NCBI RefSeq assembly: GCF_040869045.1
Contig: NC_090323.1
Location: 150,432,426-150,496,425 of the forward strand
Origin: Eurosta solidaginis
Lineage: Eukaryota; Arthropoda; Insecta; Diptera; Tephritidae
Length of the DNA stretch: 64,000 bases
Direction: 5' to 3'
Each line of letters begins with the position of its first letter. The stretch's first letter is position 1. The position numbers and the translations under genes are program-made. The notes under the pieces are model-generated. The model was given only the letters and a program-made list of their open reading frames with translations, made no database searches and was not told the DNA's origin. Of the stretch, positions 1-10,340 are shown one piece after another.

Positions 1-921
1 CATAAACACCTTTCTTTTGATACCCATATTGTACAAACAAATTCTAGGGTTACCACTGGTCCACCTTTATGGCGATATATCGAAACCGCGTCCACCTATG
101 GAACTAAGGATTACTCCCTTTTAAAATACTCATTAGCACCTTTCATTTGATACCCATATCGTGCAAACGCGTTCTATAGTCACCCCTGGTCCACCTTTAT
201 GGCGATATCTCGAAAAGGCGACCACCTATACAACAACCACCACTCCCTTTTAAAACCCTTATTAATACCTTTAATTTGATACCCATATCGTACAAACATA
301 TTCTAGAGTCACCCCTGGTCCACCTTTAGGGCGATATTTCGAAACGGCGTCCACCTATAGAACTAAGGCCCACTCCCTTTTAAAATACTCATTAACGCCT
401 TTCGTTTGATGCCCATATTGTACAAACAAATTCTAGGGTCACCCCTGGTCACCTTATGGCGATATCTCGAAACGGCGTGCACCTATGGAACTAAGGATTA
501 CTCCCTTTTAAAATGCTCATTAACACCTTTTTTTTGATACCCATATTGTACAAACAAATTCTAGGGTCACCCCTGGTCCACCTTTGTGGCGATATCTCGA
601 AATGGCGTCCACCTATGGAACTAAGGATTACTCCCTTTTAAAATACTCATTAACACCTTTCATTTGAAACCCATATCGTACAAACGCATTCTAGAGTCAA
701 CCCTTATCCACCTTTATGGCTATATCCCTAAATGGCATCCACCTATAGAACTATGGCCCACTCCCTCATAAAATACTCTTTAACGCCTTTCATTTGATAC
801 ACAGTCCAGGGTTTCCCTCGGTTCATTTTCCTACATGGTTATTTTCCCTTATGTTGTCACCATAGCTCTCAACTGAGTATGTAATGTTCGGTTACACCCG
901 AACTTAACCTTCCTTACTTGT
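1..921 (+). mobile_element. DINE-1/Helentron-like non-autonomous element, copy A (3' part)
   Basis: Cut by the left window edge. It shows about seven tandem units of roughly 130 bp (each with 'CACCTTTCATTTGATACCC' and 'GGCGATATCTCGAAA'), then the subterminal motif CTCAACTGAGTAT at 868-880, a stem-loop GTTCGG-TTACAC-CCGAAC, and the terminal stretch ending ACTTGTT. Bases 1-921 match 55311-56231 with only about two differences seen by eye. Architecture (subterminal inverted repeats, internal tandem repeats, 3' hairpin, no target duplication) is that of DINE-1/HINE elements; assignment to Helentrons is inference. Confidence 0.75.
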
Positions 922-951
922 TTTCAATAAAACCGTTTAACTTAAAACTTT

Positions 952-1688
952 TTAAGCTATTGCATAGATTTTATCGCGGGCTTGGCGACCAAATCAAAAA
1001 AACCCGAAACGGATATTTGTCAAAAAAGATCGGAAAAGGCTCGAAAAGGTTCGAAAACGTTCGTAAAGGTTCGGTGTTAGCAACAGGCCAAATACATAAA
1101 ATTGGATCTCTATCATAATCAGCGGTGGGCAGGTTACCAAATTGAGAATGTGTTAGTAAACACGAACGCGTAGCGATCACGAAAGCAAAATCAATTATTT
1201 ATTTAGTTTGATTTCAATGCTTGAAGGGTAAACATGTGTCACACGCACTCTTTGGTACTCTGTTTTAAGCGCGCGTGCGACACTTTCTCACCGTACGACC
1301 ATCGAAATCAAACTAAAAGAGCTGTCGTTGATTTTCACGAAGTAGCCATTGTGCTATCGCTTATCGTATACATATATGGTCGCCTACAAGCCAACCTAAT
1401 AAAACCGCACTGCGTTTTTTTAGCGCACGCAATCAACGGGCGTTTTTTGCCCTAACCCAAATAAGCATGCGTTGCGACAATGTAAATCATGTGTGCAAAC
1501 GTCTAATCTAAATGTCACGCAGAACAAAAATTGGAAATCGAGTTAGGTTTTCACGTAGCAAATTCAATTTGAGTTGCTCTCATACAAGTTGTATGTGCAT
1601 GAGACATTTTTGACAGAAAATGACTTGCGTGCGTTTATATTAGGTTGGCTTGTTAGCAGGTGCTAAGCTCACGCCCACCCTGGATCAT
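952..1688 (+). repeat. Arm X of the microsatellite-bearing repeat unit U (copy 1)
   Basis: About 737 bp of unique-looking sequence that recurs almost unchanged in reverse complement at 32545-33271 (for example the block at 1114-1173 is identical to its partner). It begins TTAAGCTATTGCATAG and ends TGGATCAT directly against an (AAAGTT)n array. Short ORFs seen in it (for example 1234-1455) recur in the inverted copy with changes and show no recognisable domain, so I treat them as non-coding. The motif AAGCTATTGCATA near its outer end recurs inverted near the far end of arm Y, suggesting both are ends of one element. Confidence 0.8.
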
Positions 1689-1738
1689 AAAGTTAAAGTT
1701 AAAGTGAATGTTAAAGTTAAAGCGAAAGTTAAAGTTAA
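1689..1738 (+). repeat. (AAAGTT)n microsatellite, left piece
   Basis: Start of the hexanucleotide core of unit U, with the variants GTGAATG and GCGAAAG that recur in every other hexamer tract of the window. It stops at 1738 where the reversed DINE-1-like element begins (CAAGTAAGG) and resumes at 10341. Confidence 0.85.
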
Positions 1739-3624
1739 CAAGTAAGGAAGGTTAAGTTCGGGTGTAACCGAACATCACATACTCAGTTGAGAGCTATGGT
1801 GACAACATAAGGGAAAATAACCATGTAGGAAAATGAACCGAGGGAAACCTTGGAATGTATTTGTATGACATGTGTATGAAATGAAAGGCATTAAAGAGTA
1901 TTTTATGAGGAAGTGGGCCGTAGTTCTATATGTGGACGCCATTTAGGGATATCGCCATAAAGGTGGATCAGGGTTGACTCTAGAATGTGTTTGTACGATA
2001 TGGGTATCAAATTATACATAGGTATTAATGAGGGTTTTAAAAGGGGGTGGTGGTAGTTGTATAGGTGGTCGCCTTTTCGATATATCGCCATAAAGGTGGC
2101 CAGGGGTGACTCTAGAATACGTTTGTACAATATGGGTATCAAACGAAAGGTGTTGATGAGTATTTTAAAAGGGAGTGGGCCTTAGTTCTATTGGTGAACG
2201 CCGTTTCGAAATATCGCCATAAAGGTGGACAGGGGTGACTCTGGAATGTGTTTGTACGATATGGGTATCAAATGAAAGGTGTTGATGAGTATTTTAAAAG
2301 GGAGTGGGCCTTAGTTCTATAGGTGAACGACGTTTCGAAATATCGCCATAAAGGTGGACCAGGGGTGACTCTAGAATGTGTTTGTACGATATGGGTATCA
2401 AATTAAAGGTATTAATGAGGAATTTAAAAGGGAGTGGTGGTAGTTGTAAAGGTGGTCGCCTTTCGAGATATCGCCATAAAAGTGGACCAGGGGTGACTCT
2501 AGACTTTGTTTGTACGATATGGGTATCAAATGAAAGGTGTTAATGAGCATTTTTAAAAGAGAGTCTGCCTTCGTTCTATAGGTGGTCGCCTTTTCGAGAT
2601 ATCGCCATAAAGGTGGACCAGGGGTGACTCCAGAATTTGTTTGTACGATATGGGTATCAAATTAAAGGTATTAATGAGGGTTTTAAAAGGGAGTGGTGGT
2701 AGTTGTATAGGTGGTCGACCAGGGGTGACTCTAGAATGCGTTTGTACAATATGGGTATCAAATGAAAGGTGTTGATGAGTATTTTAAAAGGGAGTGGGCC
2801 TTAGTTCTATTGGTGAACGCCGTTTCGAAATATCGCCATAAAGGTGGACAGGGGTGACTCTGGAATGTGTTTGTACGATATGGGTATCAAATGAAAGGTG
2901 TTGATGAGTATTTTAAAAGGGAGTGGGCCTTAGTTCTATTGGTGGACGCCTTTTCGGGATATCGCCATAAAGGTGGACCAGGGGTGACTCTAGAATGTGT
3001 TTGTACGATATTGGTATCAAATTAAAGGTATTAATGAGAGTTTTAAAAGGGAGTTGTGGTAGTTGTATATGTGAAGTCGTTTTCCAGATATCGACCAAAA
3101 TGTGGACCAGGGTGACCCAGAACATCATCTGTTGGATACCGCTAATTTATTTATATATGTAATACCTGCCAAGATTTCAAGGGTGTTTTATTTCGCCCTG
3201 CAGAACTCTTCATTTTCTTCTACTTAATATGGTAGGTGTCACAATCGTTTTACAAAGTTTTTTCTAAAGTTATATTTCACCAATCCAATTACCATCTTTC
3301 ATTCCTTTTTTCGTATTTGGTTTGTCGATTTTTACTCAAGTTATCGTGTTAGCGGCCATGCGGAAGGACAGACGGACGACTGTGTATATAAACTGGGCGT
3401 GGCTTCAACCGATTTCGCCCATTTTCACAGAAAACAGTTAACGTCATAAAATCTATGGGAAATTTTTGTTCGACTCATGGCATTAAAAGTATCGTGGACA
3501 AACAAAATGAAAAAGGGCGGAGCCACGCCCATTTTGAAATTTTCTTTATTTTTTGTATTTTGTTGCACCATATCCTTACTAGAGTTGAATGTTGATATAA
3601 TTTACTTATATACTGTAAAGATAT

Positions 3625-4255
3625 TGTCACGGATATTAGCATCACTAAATTATCCCATCACTAAGGCGATGCTAAGGCCATGCCAAGCAGTATTTACGTT
3701 AATAATTAAATCAAATATACACATATATAGGGCAGCCCAGAGAGATGTCACACACGGATGCATTTACTTATATGCCTATGTGCGCGCGAGAGACTGTAAA
3801 CTACAAACATTCACATCAATAATTCAATCTTTATGTATCTACATAAACGAATAAATAATTGCGTCTACACATATGTACGTATACGAGCAGCGGAGCGGCA
3901 ATGCACAAACACATGCATATATCTTATCTGAGTTGTCACAAGGGAGAGCAATAATTTGTGCACGTATTTGTGGCTGGAGATTTTGTAGCCGAAACAACTA
4001 GTAAGTTCTGGAAATCGAAGAGCCTAGAAGTATGCAGCGTAAACCATAAAAGCGGGACAAGCGAGTAAGAAGAATTCAGTTTGATTTGAGATTTGGATTA
4101 AGCGCTATCTAGCGAGCTATAGCAGTATTATTTTGAATAGTAGAGCTTCATTTGAGCTGTCAATCAGTTTGGTTATTAATTATTTATTCAACAGTTTAGC
4201 GATACGAACTTAGCAGAGGGTTGCAAATAAGAGGATTTGCAGCAAATTCGTTACA
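3625..4255 (+). repeat. 5' LTR, copy 1
   Basis: 631 bp, TGTCACGG...TTCGTTACA. The promoter TATA motif, intact as TATAAAA in the 3' LTR (9612-9618) and in copy 4 (63436-63442), reads CATAAAA here (4045-4051), which may weaken transcription from this copy. An AATAAA-type polyadenylation signal lies near 3850. Confidence 0.93.
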
Positions 4256-4257
4256 AT

Positions 4258-4269
4258 TGGTGTCAGAAG
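4258..4269 (+). promoter_or_regulatory. Primer binding site (tRNA-Leu type)
   Basis: TGGTGTCAGAAG begins two bases after the 5' LTR. It is complementary to the 3' end expected for insect leucine tRNA (...CTTCTGACACCA), the primer known for mdg3, micropia and blastopia. Copy 4 has TAGTGTCAGAAG at the same place, one mismatch. Confidence 0.8.
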
Positions 4270-4306
4270 AGGAATTGTTGAATAAATTCCAGAGGACAAC
4301 AAGGAC

Positions 4307-5623
4307 ATGGCAAAGTTCAGTGAATTGAAAATCCAGCAACTAAAGAAGGAGTATGAGAGCCGTGGATTGAATACAAGCGGCGTTAAACTTGAACTTCAGG
4401 CACGGCTACGAGAGGCAATGGAAGCGGAAGGAATTGATGTGGAAGAGTATGACTTTCATCTTGATGGCGAGGAAGTAACAAAAATTTAAGAGAAAAACGA
4501 AACATCGCAGACAGTTACGAGCACAGGCTTGAACATGATTTTGGCTGCAATATCTGCTCAAACATCGACAATGTCATCACAGATGGAATCCCAAGAGACA
4601 CGCATAACATCGAAGATTGAAGCGAAGGAAGCCCGTATAACATCACAATTGGAAGAACAGAAGACATATTTGGCATCTCAACTGGAACCGCAAGAGGCAC
4701 GTATATCTGAAATGTCGGCACAAATTTCGGAACAGGTATCATCGCAGGTCTTTGTGAAACTGGAAGAGCAGGATGCAAAAATTTTACAACTCGAGGACAA
4801 AACTGATGCCGAAATAGAAGCGTTAAAAGGTCGTATGGAGCAGTTACAACTAAACCGCCCAGCTGTTTCAGCAAGCAATCCAAAGGTAAAAACACCATCA
4901 TTTGACGGTTCTGTTCCTTTCCAGGTCTTTAAGCTACAGTTTGAGAAGACCGCAGCAGTGAACAACTGGAATGTGGAAGATAAAGTTGCCGCACTCTTCG
5001 TAGCATTGAAAGGACCAGCTGCCGAAATCTTACAGACTATTCCAGAGTACGAACGGAACAGTTATGACGCATTGGTGGCTGCTGTAGAACGGCGATACGG
5101 AAGCGAACACAGGAAACAGATATTTCAAATAGAATTGCAAAACCGCTACCAAAAAGCTAACGAGACTTTGCAGGAGTTTGCTTCGGACATTGAAAGATTG
5201 GCTCATCTTGCAAATGCGGAAGCACCCGTGGAATACACGGAAAGAGTGAAGATTCAGGTCTTTATAAATGGCATACGGGACGTCGAAACGAAGCGAGCCA
5301 CATACGCGAACCCAAAGCAAACATTTTCTGAAACGGTATCCCATGCATTGACCCAGGAAACGGCGTCCTTATTGAGTAAACCAGCATACAAAGCTCATCG
5401 TGTGGAAGTAGAAAGGTCGGAGTGGGTAGATACAATTTTGGAAGCTCTGAAGGGATCACAACAGAAAAATGCCGGAGTTATGAAATGTTTCAAGTGCGGT
5501 AACCCAGGTCACATTGCACGTCATTGCAGTAGCAATTCCAATAGTTCCAACAATGTGGGTGGCCGTAAACGCAGACCTGAAGGAGACGATCAAATCTCCA
5601 AATCCACTCAATCGGTAAACTAA
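4307..5623 (+). pseudogene. gag: gag (SAP domain, coiled coil, CCHC knuckle) broken by one stop codon, copy 1
   Basis: Structural protein of the LTR element. The frame runs from ATG 4307 to TAA 5623 (438 codons) but carries TAA at 4487-4489 where copy 4 has GAA, so translation would end after 60 residues. Domain order: an N-terminal SAP-like helix-turn-helix (FSELKIQQLKKEYESRGL... to about residue 45), a long glutamine-rich coiled coil built of 'ITSQLE/RISEMS' repeats (about residues 75-185), a capsid-like domain with the typical retrotransposon gag pattern (about 220-340), and one CCHC zinc knuckle CFKCGNPGHIARHC (about 397-410). The pol frame overlaps its 3' end by 43 nt in the -1 frame. 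A second ATG at 4529 could start a 364-residue product without the SAP domain. Role assignment is family knowledge; the break is seen directly. Confidence 0.88.
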
Positions 5624-8600
5624 AGCGAGTCAGCCGCAAGGGGCGACAGCTGGCTCCCTCAATTGAATGCCCCATAATCTCTATCTCGCAAATTGGAAGA
5701 AGGTCAAGCTATCTTACTGTCGGAGGACATGTGGATGGAAAAGAACGTTTACTAACTGTAGATACGGGTGCATCCCATTCCATTATTCGATCAGACTTAG
5801 TCAACAAGAAGATAAGACCATTGCTTGGAGCAAGATTACGTACAGCCACGGGAGAGGACACCCAGGTAATTGGAGAAGTAGAATGTGAAGTAGCAATTGG
5901 GAAGGTCACGGTACTTCACAATTTTATAGTGGCAGGTATTGTTGATGAAATCATAATTGGAGTGGACTTCTTAATCAACCAAGGCATCAAGATCGATATG
6001 CAAAGCAAGACGACGCGATATAAAAACATGGATGTGCCACTTAATTTCGGCTACGAGAGAGGCTACAGCAGTAAACGAGTGCTGGTGGAAGAGAGTCAGC
6101 AAATACCACCAAAATCAGAAGCAGTCATCTGGGCAAAGGTAGATGGAGATTGTGAGACAAACAAATTGTGGGTTGTCGAAGCAGCAAATAAATCAGCACT
6201 GAACATACTTGTAGGAAAAACCCTGGCTATGACAAAACAAGATGGACGTATTCCGGTAAGAGTACTCAATGAGTTCAAGTCACCATTCAATTTGACCAAA
6301 GGAGCTATTTTGGGAAGATGTCAAGAGGCCGAAATAGTTATTAACTGTGAACAGCTCCTGGAATACGTTTCATCTAGTAATACTGATCTTTCAAATGATA
6401 TCACCGCATGGACGCATGGGCTAGAGGAAGCCTATCAGAGTAAGGCAAAACAACTGCTCCTAAAGTACGCGAACATATTTGACCAGGATAATTCTAAACC
6501 AGGCCGCACCAACGTTGTGAAACACCAAATTGACACTGGAGATGCGAGGCCGATCCGTCAAGCTCCACGTAGTGTTCCACTGGCGAACCGGGAAGTTGTG
6601 AGTCAAATCATTCAAGAAATGAGCGACAGCGGCGTCATCGAACCATCAGCTAGTCCATGGAGCTCACCGGTAGTACTTGTAAAAAAGAAGGATGGAAAAA
6701 TGAGGTTTTGCGTGGACTACCGGAAGTTGAATGACGTAACAAAAAAGGATAGCTACCCATTGCCAAGAATTGACGACACTCTGGACTCGCTATCTGGTAC
6801 GAAATGGTTTTCCACGCTGGACTTGAAAAGCGGCTACTGGCAAGTGGAGGTGAAGGAGGAAGATAAAGAGAAAACAGCCTTCAGTGTCGGTGATGGTCTT
6901 TGGCAATTTACAGTAATGCCTTTTGGACTTTGTAATGCACCAGCTACTTTTGAGAGACTCATGGACCAGGTACTGAAAGGACTACATTGGAAAACATGCT
7001 TGGTGTACCTGGACGACATCATCGTATTGGGCAAGAACTTTGATGAACATCTTAAGAACTTGGAGGAAGTTTTCCAGAGACTAGCTGGCGCTGGTCTGAA
7101 GTTAAGTCCCAAAAAGTGTGCGCTGTTTAAAAAGGAAGTCAATTATTTGGGTCACAAGGTAACGACAGAGAGCATCTGCACTGCGAACGAAAAAATAGAG
7201 GCTGTAAAGGATTGGCCAAGACCACAGAACCTACATGAATTGAGAAGTTTTCTTTCCAGCGTAGCCCATAGCCTGCATGAGCTTACAAGAAAAAACAAAG
7301 CTTTTGAATGGAAGAAGGAGCAAGAAGTGGCTTTCCAAACATTGAAGGAGCGTTTGTGCACTGCCCCAATATTAGCATATCCGATTCCAGGAGCAACATT
7401 TATTCTAGATACAGATGCGAGTGGATATGATATAGGAGGCGTTTTATCACAACTGGTCGATGGACAGGAGAAAGTAGTTGCATATTACAGCCGTTCGATT
7501 GGAAAACCAGAGAGGAACTACTGTGTTACGCGGAGAGCGCTGTTGGCATTGGTAGAGTGCATTAAACATTTTCACAAATACCTCTACGGCCAGCGATTCC
7601 GTGTCAGGACAGATCACGCAGCGTTGAAATGGCTTCTGCAGTTCCGTAATCCGGAAGGACAATTGGCACGGTGGATCGAGCGACTACAAAGCTACGACTT
7701 TTCCATTGAGCATCGAAAAGGTAGTACCCATGGAAATGCTGATGCAATGTCACGAAGACCATGTAGTTTGGAATGCAAGCACTGTTCAAAATCCGAGGCT
7801 AAAGAAGACATTATAGATGTCCGGCTAATGACTATAACATGTACAGATGAATGGGACAAGGAACAGCTAAGAAAGTGCCAGCTAGAAGATGCAGATCTGT
7901 CACGTGTTATGCAAGGGCTCGAACGAAATGAAAGACCAAACAGAGAAGAGATGTCAGCAGAGAGTCCCATTGCGAAGTCATATTGGGCACAGTGGAACAG
8001 TTTAGAATTGATATCCGGTTGCCTTCATCGAGTATGGGAGAGTGAGGATGGTAGATACAAGAATAAACTGATAGTTGTTCCCAGAAAGAGGGTTCCTGAT
8101 GTGCTCAGCGAGCTGCATAATGGTCCAAGCGGAGGTCATCTTGGAATCACGAAGACGCTCGAGAAGATTAAACAGAGATTCTATTGGGTTGGTTGCCGTC
8201 AGCCGGTCACTGAGTGGATTGCGAACTGCGAGGTTTGCAGCAGAGCGAAAGGGCCCAGAACACGAAGTCATGGCCAGATGAAGCAATATAACTCAGGTGC
8301 GCCATTTGAAAGGATCGCTATGGATGTCGCCGGTCCATTTCCTACTAGCAACGGCGGAAACAAATATGTACTGGTAGTTATGGATTATTTCAGCAAATGG
8401 CCAGAGGTATACCCAATCCCAAATCAAGAAGCGGAAACGGTAGCAGAAGTGTTTATAAACAATTGGGTTGCAAGGTATGGTGTACGAATGGAGTTACATT
8501 CTGACCAAGGCAGGAATTTCGAATCAGCTGTGTTCCAGGAAATGTGTAAGTCATTGGGCATTCGAAAAACACGGACAACTGCATTGCATCCTCAATCCGG

Positions 8601-9180
8601 TGGTATGGTAGAACGATTCAATAGAACATTGGAGGAGCACTTGAGGAAAGTAGTGGACAAGTACCATAAAGAATGGGATACCCGCATACCATTATTCTTG
8701 ATGGCTTACCGATCAGCAGTGCATGAGACAACGGGCCAAACCCCTGCAAAAGTAATTTTTGGCAATGACCTTAGGCTGCCAGCTGATTTGAAGTTTGGGA
8801 TAGATGCCAATGCGGAGAGAAATGTCAGGAAATCCACTAGTGATTTGGAAGAAGAGCTAAGAGAAATACATGATCTGATAAGGCAACGAACAAAGATTAT
8901 GAGTGACAAGATGAAAGCCAGATATGATAAAGCAATTAATTCAGAAGGTTTTCAGGAAGGAGATTTGGTGTTGTTATACAACCCACAACGTAAAAAAGGT
9001 TTGTCCCCGAAATTGCAGTGTAATTGGGAAGGCCCATACAAAGTTGTAAAACGGATCAACGATGTAGTGTACCGCATACAAACCATCGGTAAACCACGAA
9101 CCAAAATGAAGGTGGTCCATTTGGAAAGGCTAGCAACGTTTAGATCGAGAGATTTGTCTGATCGGGACGATCAGACTTAG
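5581..9180 (+). CDS. pol: pol polyprotein (PR-RT-RH-IN), copy 1, with internal defects
   Basis: Open from 5581 in the -1 frame relative to gag, so expression by -1 frameshifting is expected; the first ATG is at 5731. Aspartic protease DTGASHSII (about 5760), reverse transcriptase with STLDLKSGYWQ and YLDDIIV, RNase H with FILDTDASGY and RTDHAALKW, then integrase with HNGPSGGH...CEVC zinc motif and D-D-E residues in MDVAGPF, HSDQGRNFES and MVERFNRTLEEHL. The frame has no stop codon, but two defects are visible against the minus-strand copies: 13 residues (GLCTYYRRFVRNF) of the RT-RNase H connection are lost by a 39-nt deletion near 7251-7258, and the RNase H catalytic glutamate is alanine (RRELLAL to RRALLAL, codon 7537-7539). 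The protein is therefore probably inactive although its frame is open. Confidence 0.92.
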   Translation, partial: RRRSNLQIHSIGKLKRVSRKGRQLAPSIECPIISISQIGRRSSYLTVGGHVDGKERLLTVDTGASHSIIRSDLVNKKIRPLLGARLRTATGEDTQVIGEVECEVAIGKVTVLHNFIVAGIVDEIIIGVDFLINQGIKIDMQSKTTRYKNMDVPLNFGYERGYSSKRVLVEESQQIPPKSEAVIWAKVDGDCETNKLWVVEAANKSALNILVGKTLAMTKQDGRIPVRVLNEFKSPFNLTKGAILGRCQEAEIVINCEQLLEYVSSSNTDLSNDITAWTHGLEEAYQSKAKQLLLKYANIFDQDNSKPGRTNVVKHQIDTGDARPIRQAPRSVPLANREVVSQIIQEMSDSGVIEPSASPWSSPVVLVKKKDGKMRFCVDYRKLNDVTKKDSYPLPRIDDTLDSLSGTKWFSTLDLKSGYWQVEVKEEDKEKTAFSVGDGLWQFTVMPFGLCNAPATFERLMDQVLKGLHWKTCLVYLDDIIVLGKNFDEHLKNLEEVFQRLAGAGLKLSPKKCALFKKEVNYLGHKVTTESICTANEKIEAVKDWPRPQNLHELRSFLSSVAHSLHELTRKNKAFEWKKEQEVAFQTLKERLCTAPILAYPIPGATFILDTDASGYDIGGVLSQLVDGQEKVVAYYSRSIGKPERNYCVTRRALLALVECIKHFHKYLYGQRFRVRTDHAALKWLLQFRNPEGQLARWIERLQSYDFSIEHRKGSTHGNADAMSRRPCSLECKHCSKSEAKEDIIDVRLMTITCTDEWDKEQLRKCQLEDADLSRVMQGLERNERPNREEMSAESPIAKSYWAQWNSLELISGCLHRVWESEDGRYKNKLIVVPRKRVPDVLSELHNGPSGGHLGITKTLEKIKQRFYWVGCRQPVTEWIANCEVCSRAKGPRTRSHGQMKQYNSGAPFERIAMDVAGPFPTSNGGNKYVLVVMDYFSKWPEVYPIPNQEAETVAEVFINNWVARYGVRMELHSDQGRNFESAVFQEMCKSLGIRKTRTTALHPQSGGMVERFNRTLEEHLRKVVDKYHKEWDTRIPLFLMAYRSAVHETTGQTPAKVIFGNDLRLPADLKFGIDANAERNVRKSTSDLEEELREIHDLIRQRTKIMSDKMKARYDKAINSEGFQEGDLVLLYNPQRKKGLSPKLQCNWEGPYKVVKRINDVVYRIQTIGKPRTKMKVVHLERLATFRSRDLSDRDDQT

Positions 9181-9191
9181 GTGGAGGGCAG
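9181..9191 (+). promoter_or_regulatory. Polypurine tract, copy 1
   Basis: GTGGAGGGCAG lies directly between the pol stop codon and the 3' LTR, the expected place of the plus-strand primer; the same block precedes the corresponding LTRs of the minus-strand copies (CTGCCCTCCAC at 36116-36126 and 41840-41850). Confidence 0.75.
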
Positions 9192-9822
9192 TGTCGCGGA
9201 TATTAGCATCACTAAATTATCCCATCACTAAGGCGATGCTAAGGCCATGCCAAGCAGTATTTACGTTAATAATTAAATCAAGTATACACATATATAGGGC
9301 AGCCCAGAGAGATGTCACACACAGATGCATTTACTTATATGCCTATGTGCGCGCGAGAGACTGTAAACTACAAACATTCACATCAATAATTCAATCTTTA
9401 TGTATCTACATAAACGAATAAATAATTGCGTCTACACATATGTACGTATACGAGCAGCGGAGCGGCAATGCACAAACACATGCATATATCTTATCTGAGT
9501 TGTCACAAGAGAGAGCAATAATTTGTGCACGTAGTTGTGGCTGGCGATTTTGTAGCCGAAACAACTAGTAAGTTCTGGAAATCGAAGAGCCTAGAAGTAT
9601 GCAGCGTAAACTATAAAAGCGGGGCAAGCGAGTAAGAAGAATTCAGTTTGATTTGAGATTTGGATTAAGCGCTATCTAGCGAGCTATAGCAGTATTATTT
9701 TGAATAGTAGAGCTTCATTTGAGCTGTCAATCAGTTTGGTTATTAATTATTTATTCAACAGTTTAGCGATACGAACTTAGCAGAGGGTTGCAAATAAGAG
9801 GATTTGCAGCAAATTCGTTACA
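9192..9822 (+). repeat. 3' LTR, copy 1
   Basis: 631 bp, same ends as the 5' LTR and about eight substitutions from it (for example TGTCGCGG instead of TGTCACGG). The TATA motif at 9612-9618 is intact here. Confidence 0.93.
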
Positions 9823-10340
9823 ATATTAAATTTTTTGTTAAAATTTTACTTAAAAAAAAAAAATTTTTAAAAGTGGGCATGTTCCTTCTCCGATTTTGCT
9901 AATTTTTATTCAGCGTACATATAGCAATAGGAGTAACGTTCCTGCCAAATTTCATCATGATATCTTCAACGACTGCCAAATTACAGCTTGCAAAAGTTTT
10001 AAATTACCTTCTTTTAAAAGTGGGCGGTGCCCGCCCGTTGTCTAAAATTTTACTAATTTTCTATTCTTCTTCATAAGTTCAACTCACCTACCAAGTTTCT
10101 TTGGTAATGAATTATTGCACTTTTTCGGTTTTTCGAAATTTTCGATATCGAAAAAGTGGGCGTGGTTATAGTCCGATATCGTTCATTTTAAATAGCGATC
10201 TGAGATGAGTGCTCAGGAACCTACATACCAAATTTCATCAAGATACCTCAAAATTTACTCAAGTTATCGTGTTAACGGGCGGACGGACGGACATGGCTCA
10301 ATCAAATTTTTTTTTCGATCCTGATGATTTTGATATATGG

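Larger units (their letters stand above)
3625..9822 (+). mobile_element. Ty3/mdg3-like LTR retrotransposon, copy 1
   Basis: A complete element: LTRs of 631 bp at both ends (3625-4255, 9192-9822) beginning TGTC and ending TTACA, a leucine-tRNA-type primer site at 4258-4269, gag, pol (protease, reverse transcriptase, RNase H, integrase) and a purine tract before the 3' LTR. A 4-bp duplication ATAT (3621-3624 and 9823-9826) flanks it, and the uninterrupted DINE sequence AAAGATATTAA in other copies confirms the empty site. The two LTRs differ at only about eight positions by eye, so insertion was recent. No env frame is present between pol and the 3' LTR. Defects: a gag stop codon, a 39-nt in-frame pol deletion and a changed RNase H catalytic residue. 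Placement near mdg3/micropia/blastopia rests on the primer site and gag/pol layout and is inference. Confidence 0.93.
1739..10340 (-). mobile_element. DINE-1/Helentron-like element copy B, split by an LTR retrotransposon
   Basis: Read on the minus strand, the 3' end lies at 1739: the terminal stretch, the GTTCGG/CCGAAC hairpin and the CTCAACTGAGTAT motif. Next come about ten imperfect ~130-bp tandem units (to about 3125), then AT-rich unique sequence to 3624. The LTR element at 3625-9822 interrupts it; the DINE sequence resumes at 9827 and reaches the GTCC-type tract (10275-10295) and 'TTGAGCCATG' core. The 5' terminus is missing: homology stops near 10340 where the hexamer array resumes. It sits inside the (AAAGTT)n array of unit U. 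Confidence 0.75.

Noticed and set aside
1234..1455. 73-codon ORF in arm X, repeated at 32778-32999
   Set aside because: Its recurrence is explained by the inverted repeat itself. No recognisable domain, and the differences between copies do not look protein-conserving.
9181..9191. env gene, which would make the LTR element an errantivirus
   Set aside because: Pol is followed within 11 bases by the 3' LTR in all copies; there is no room for env.
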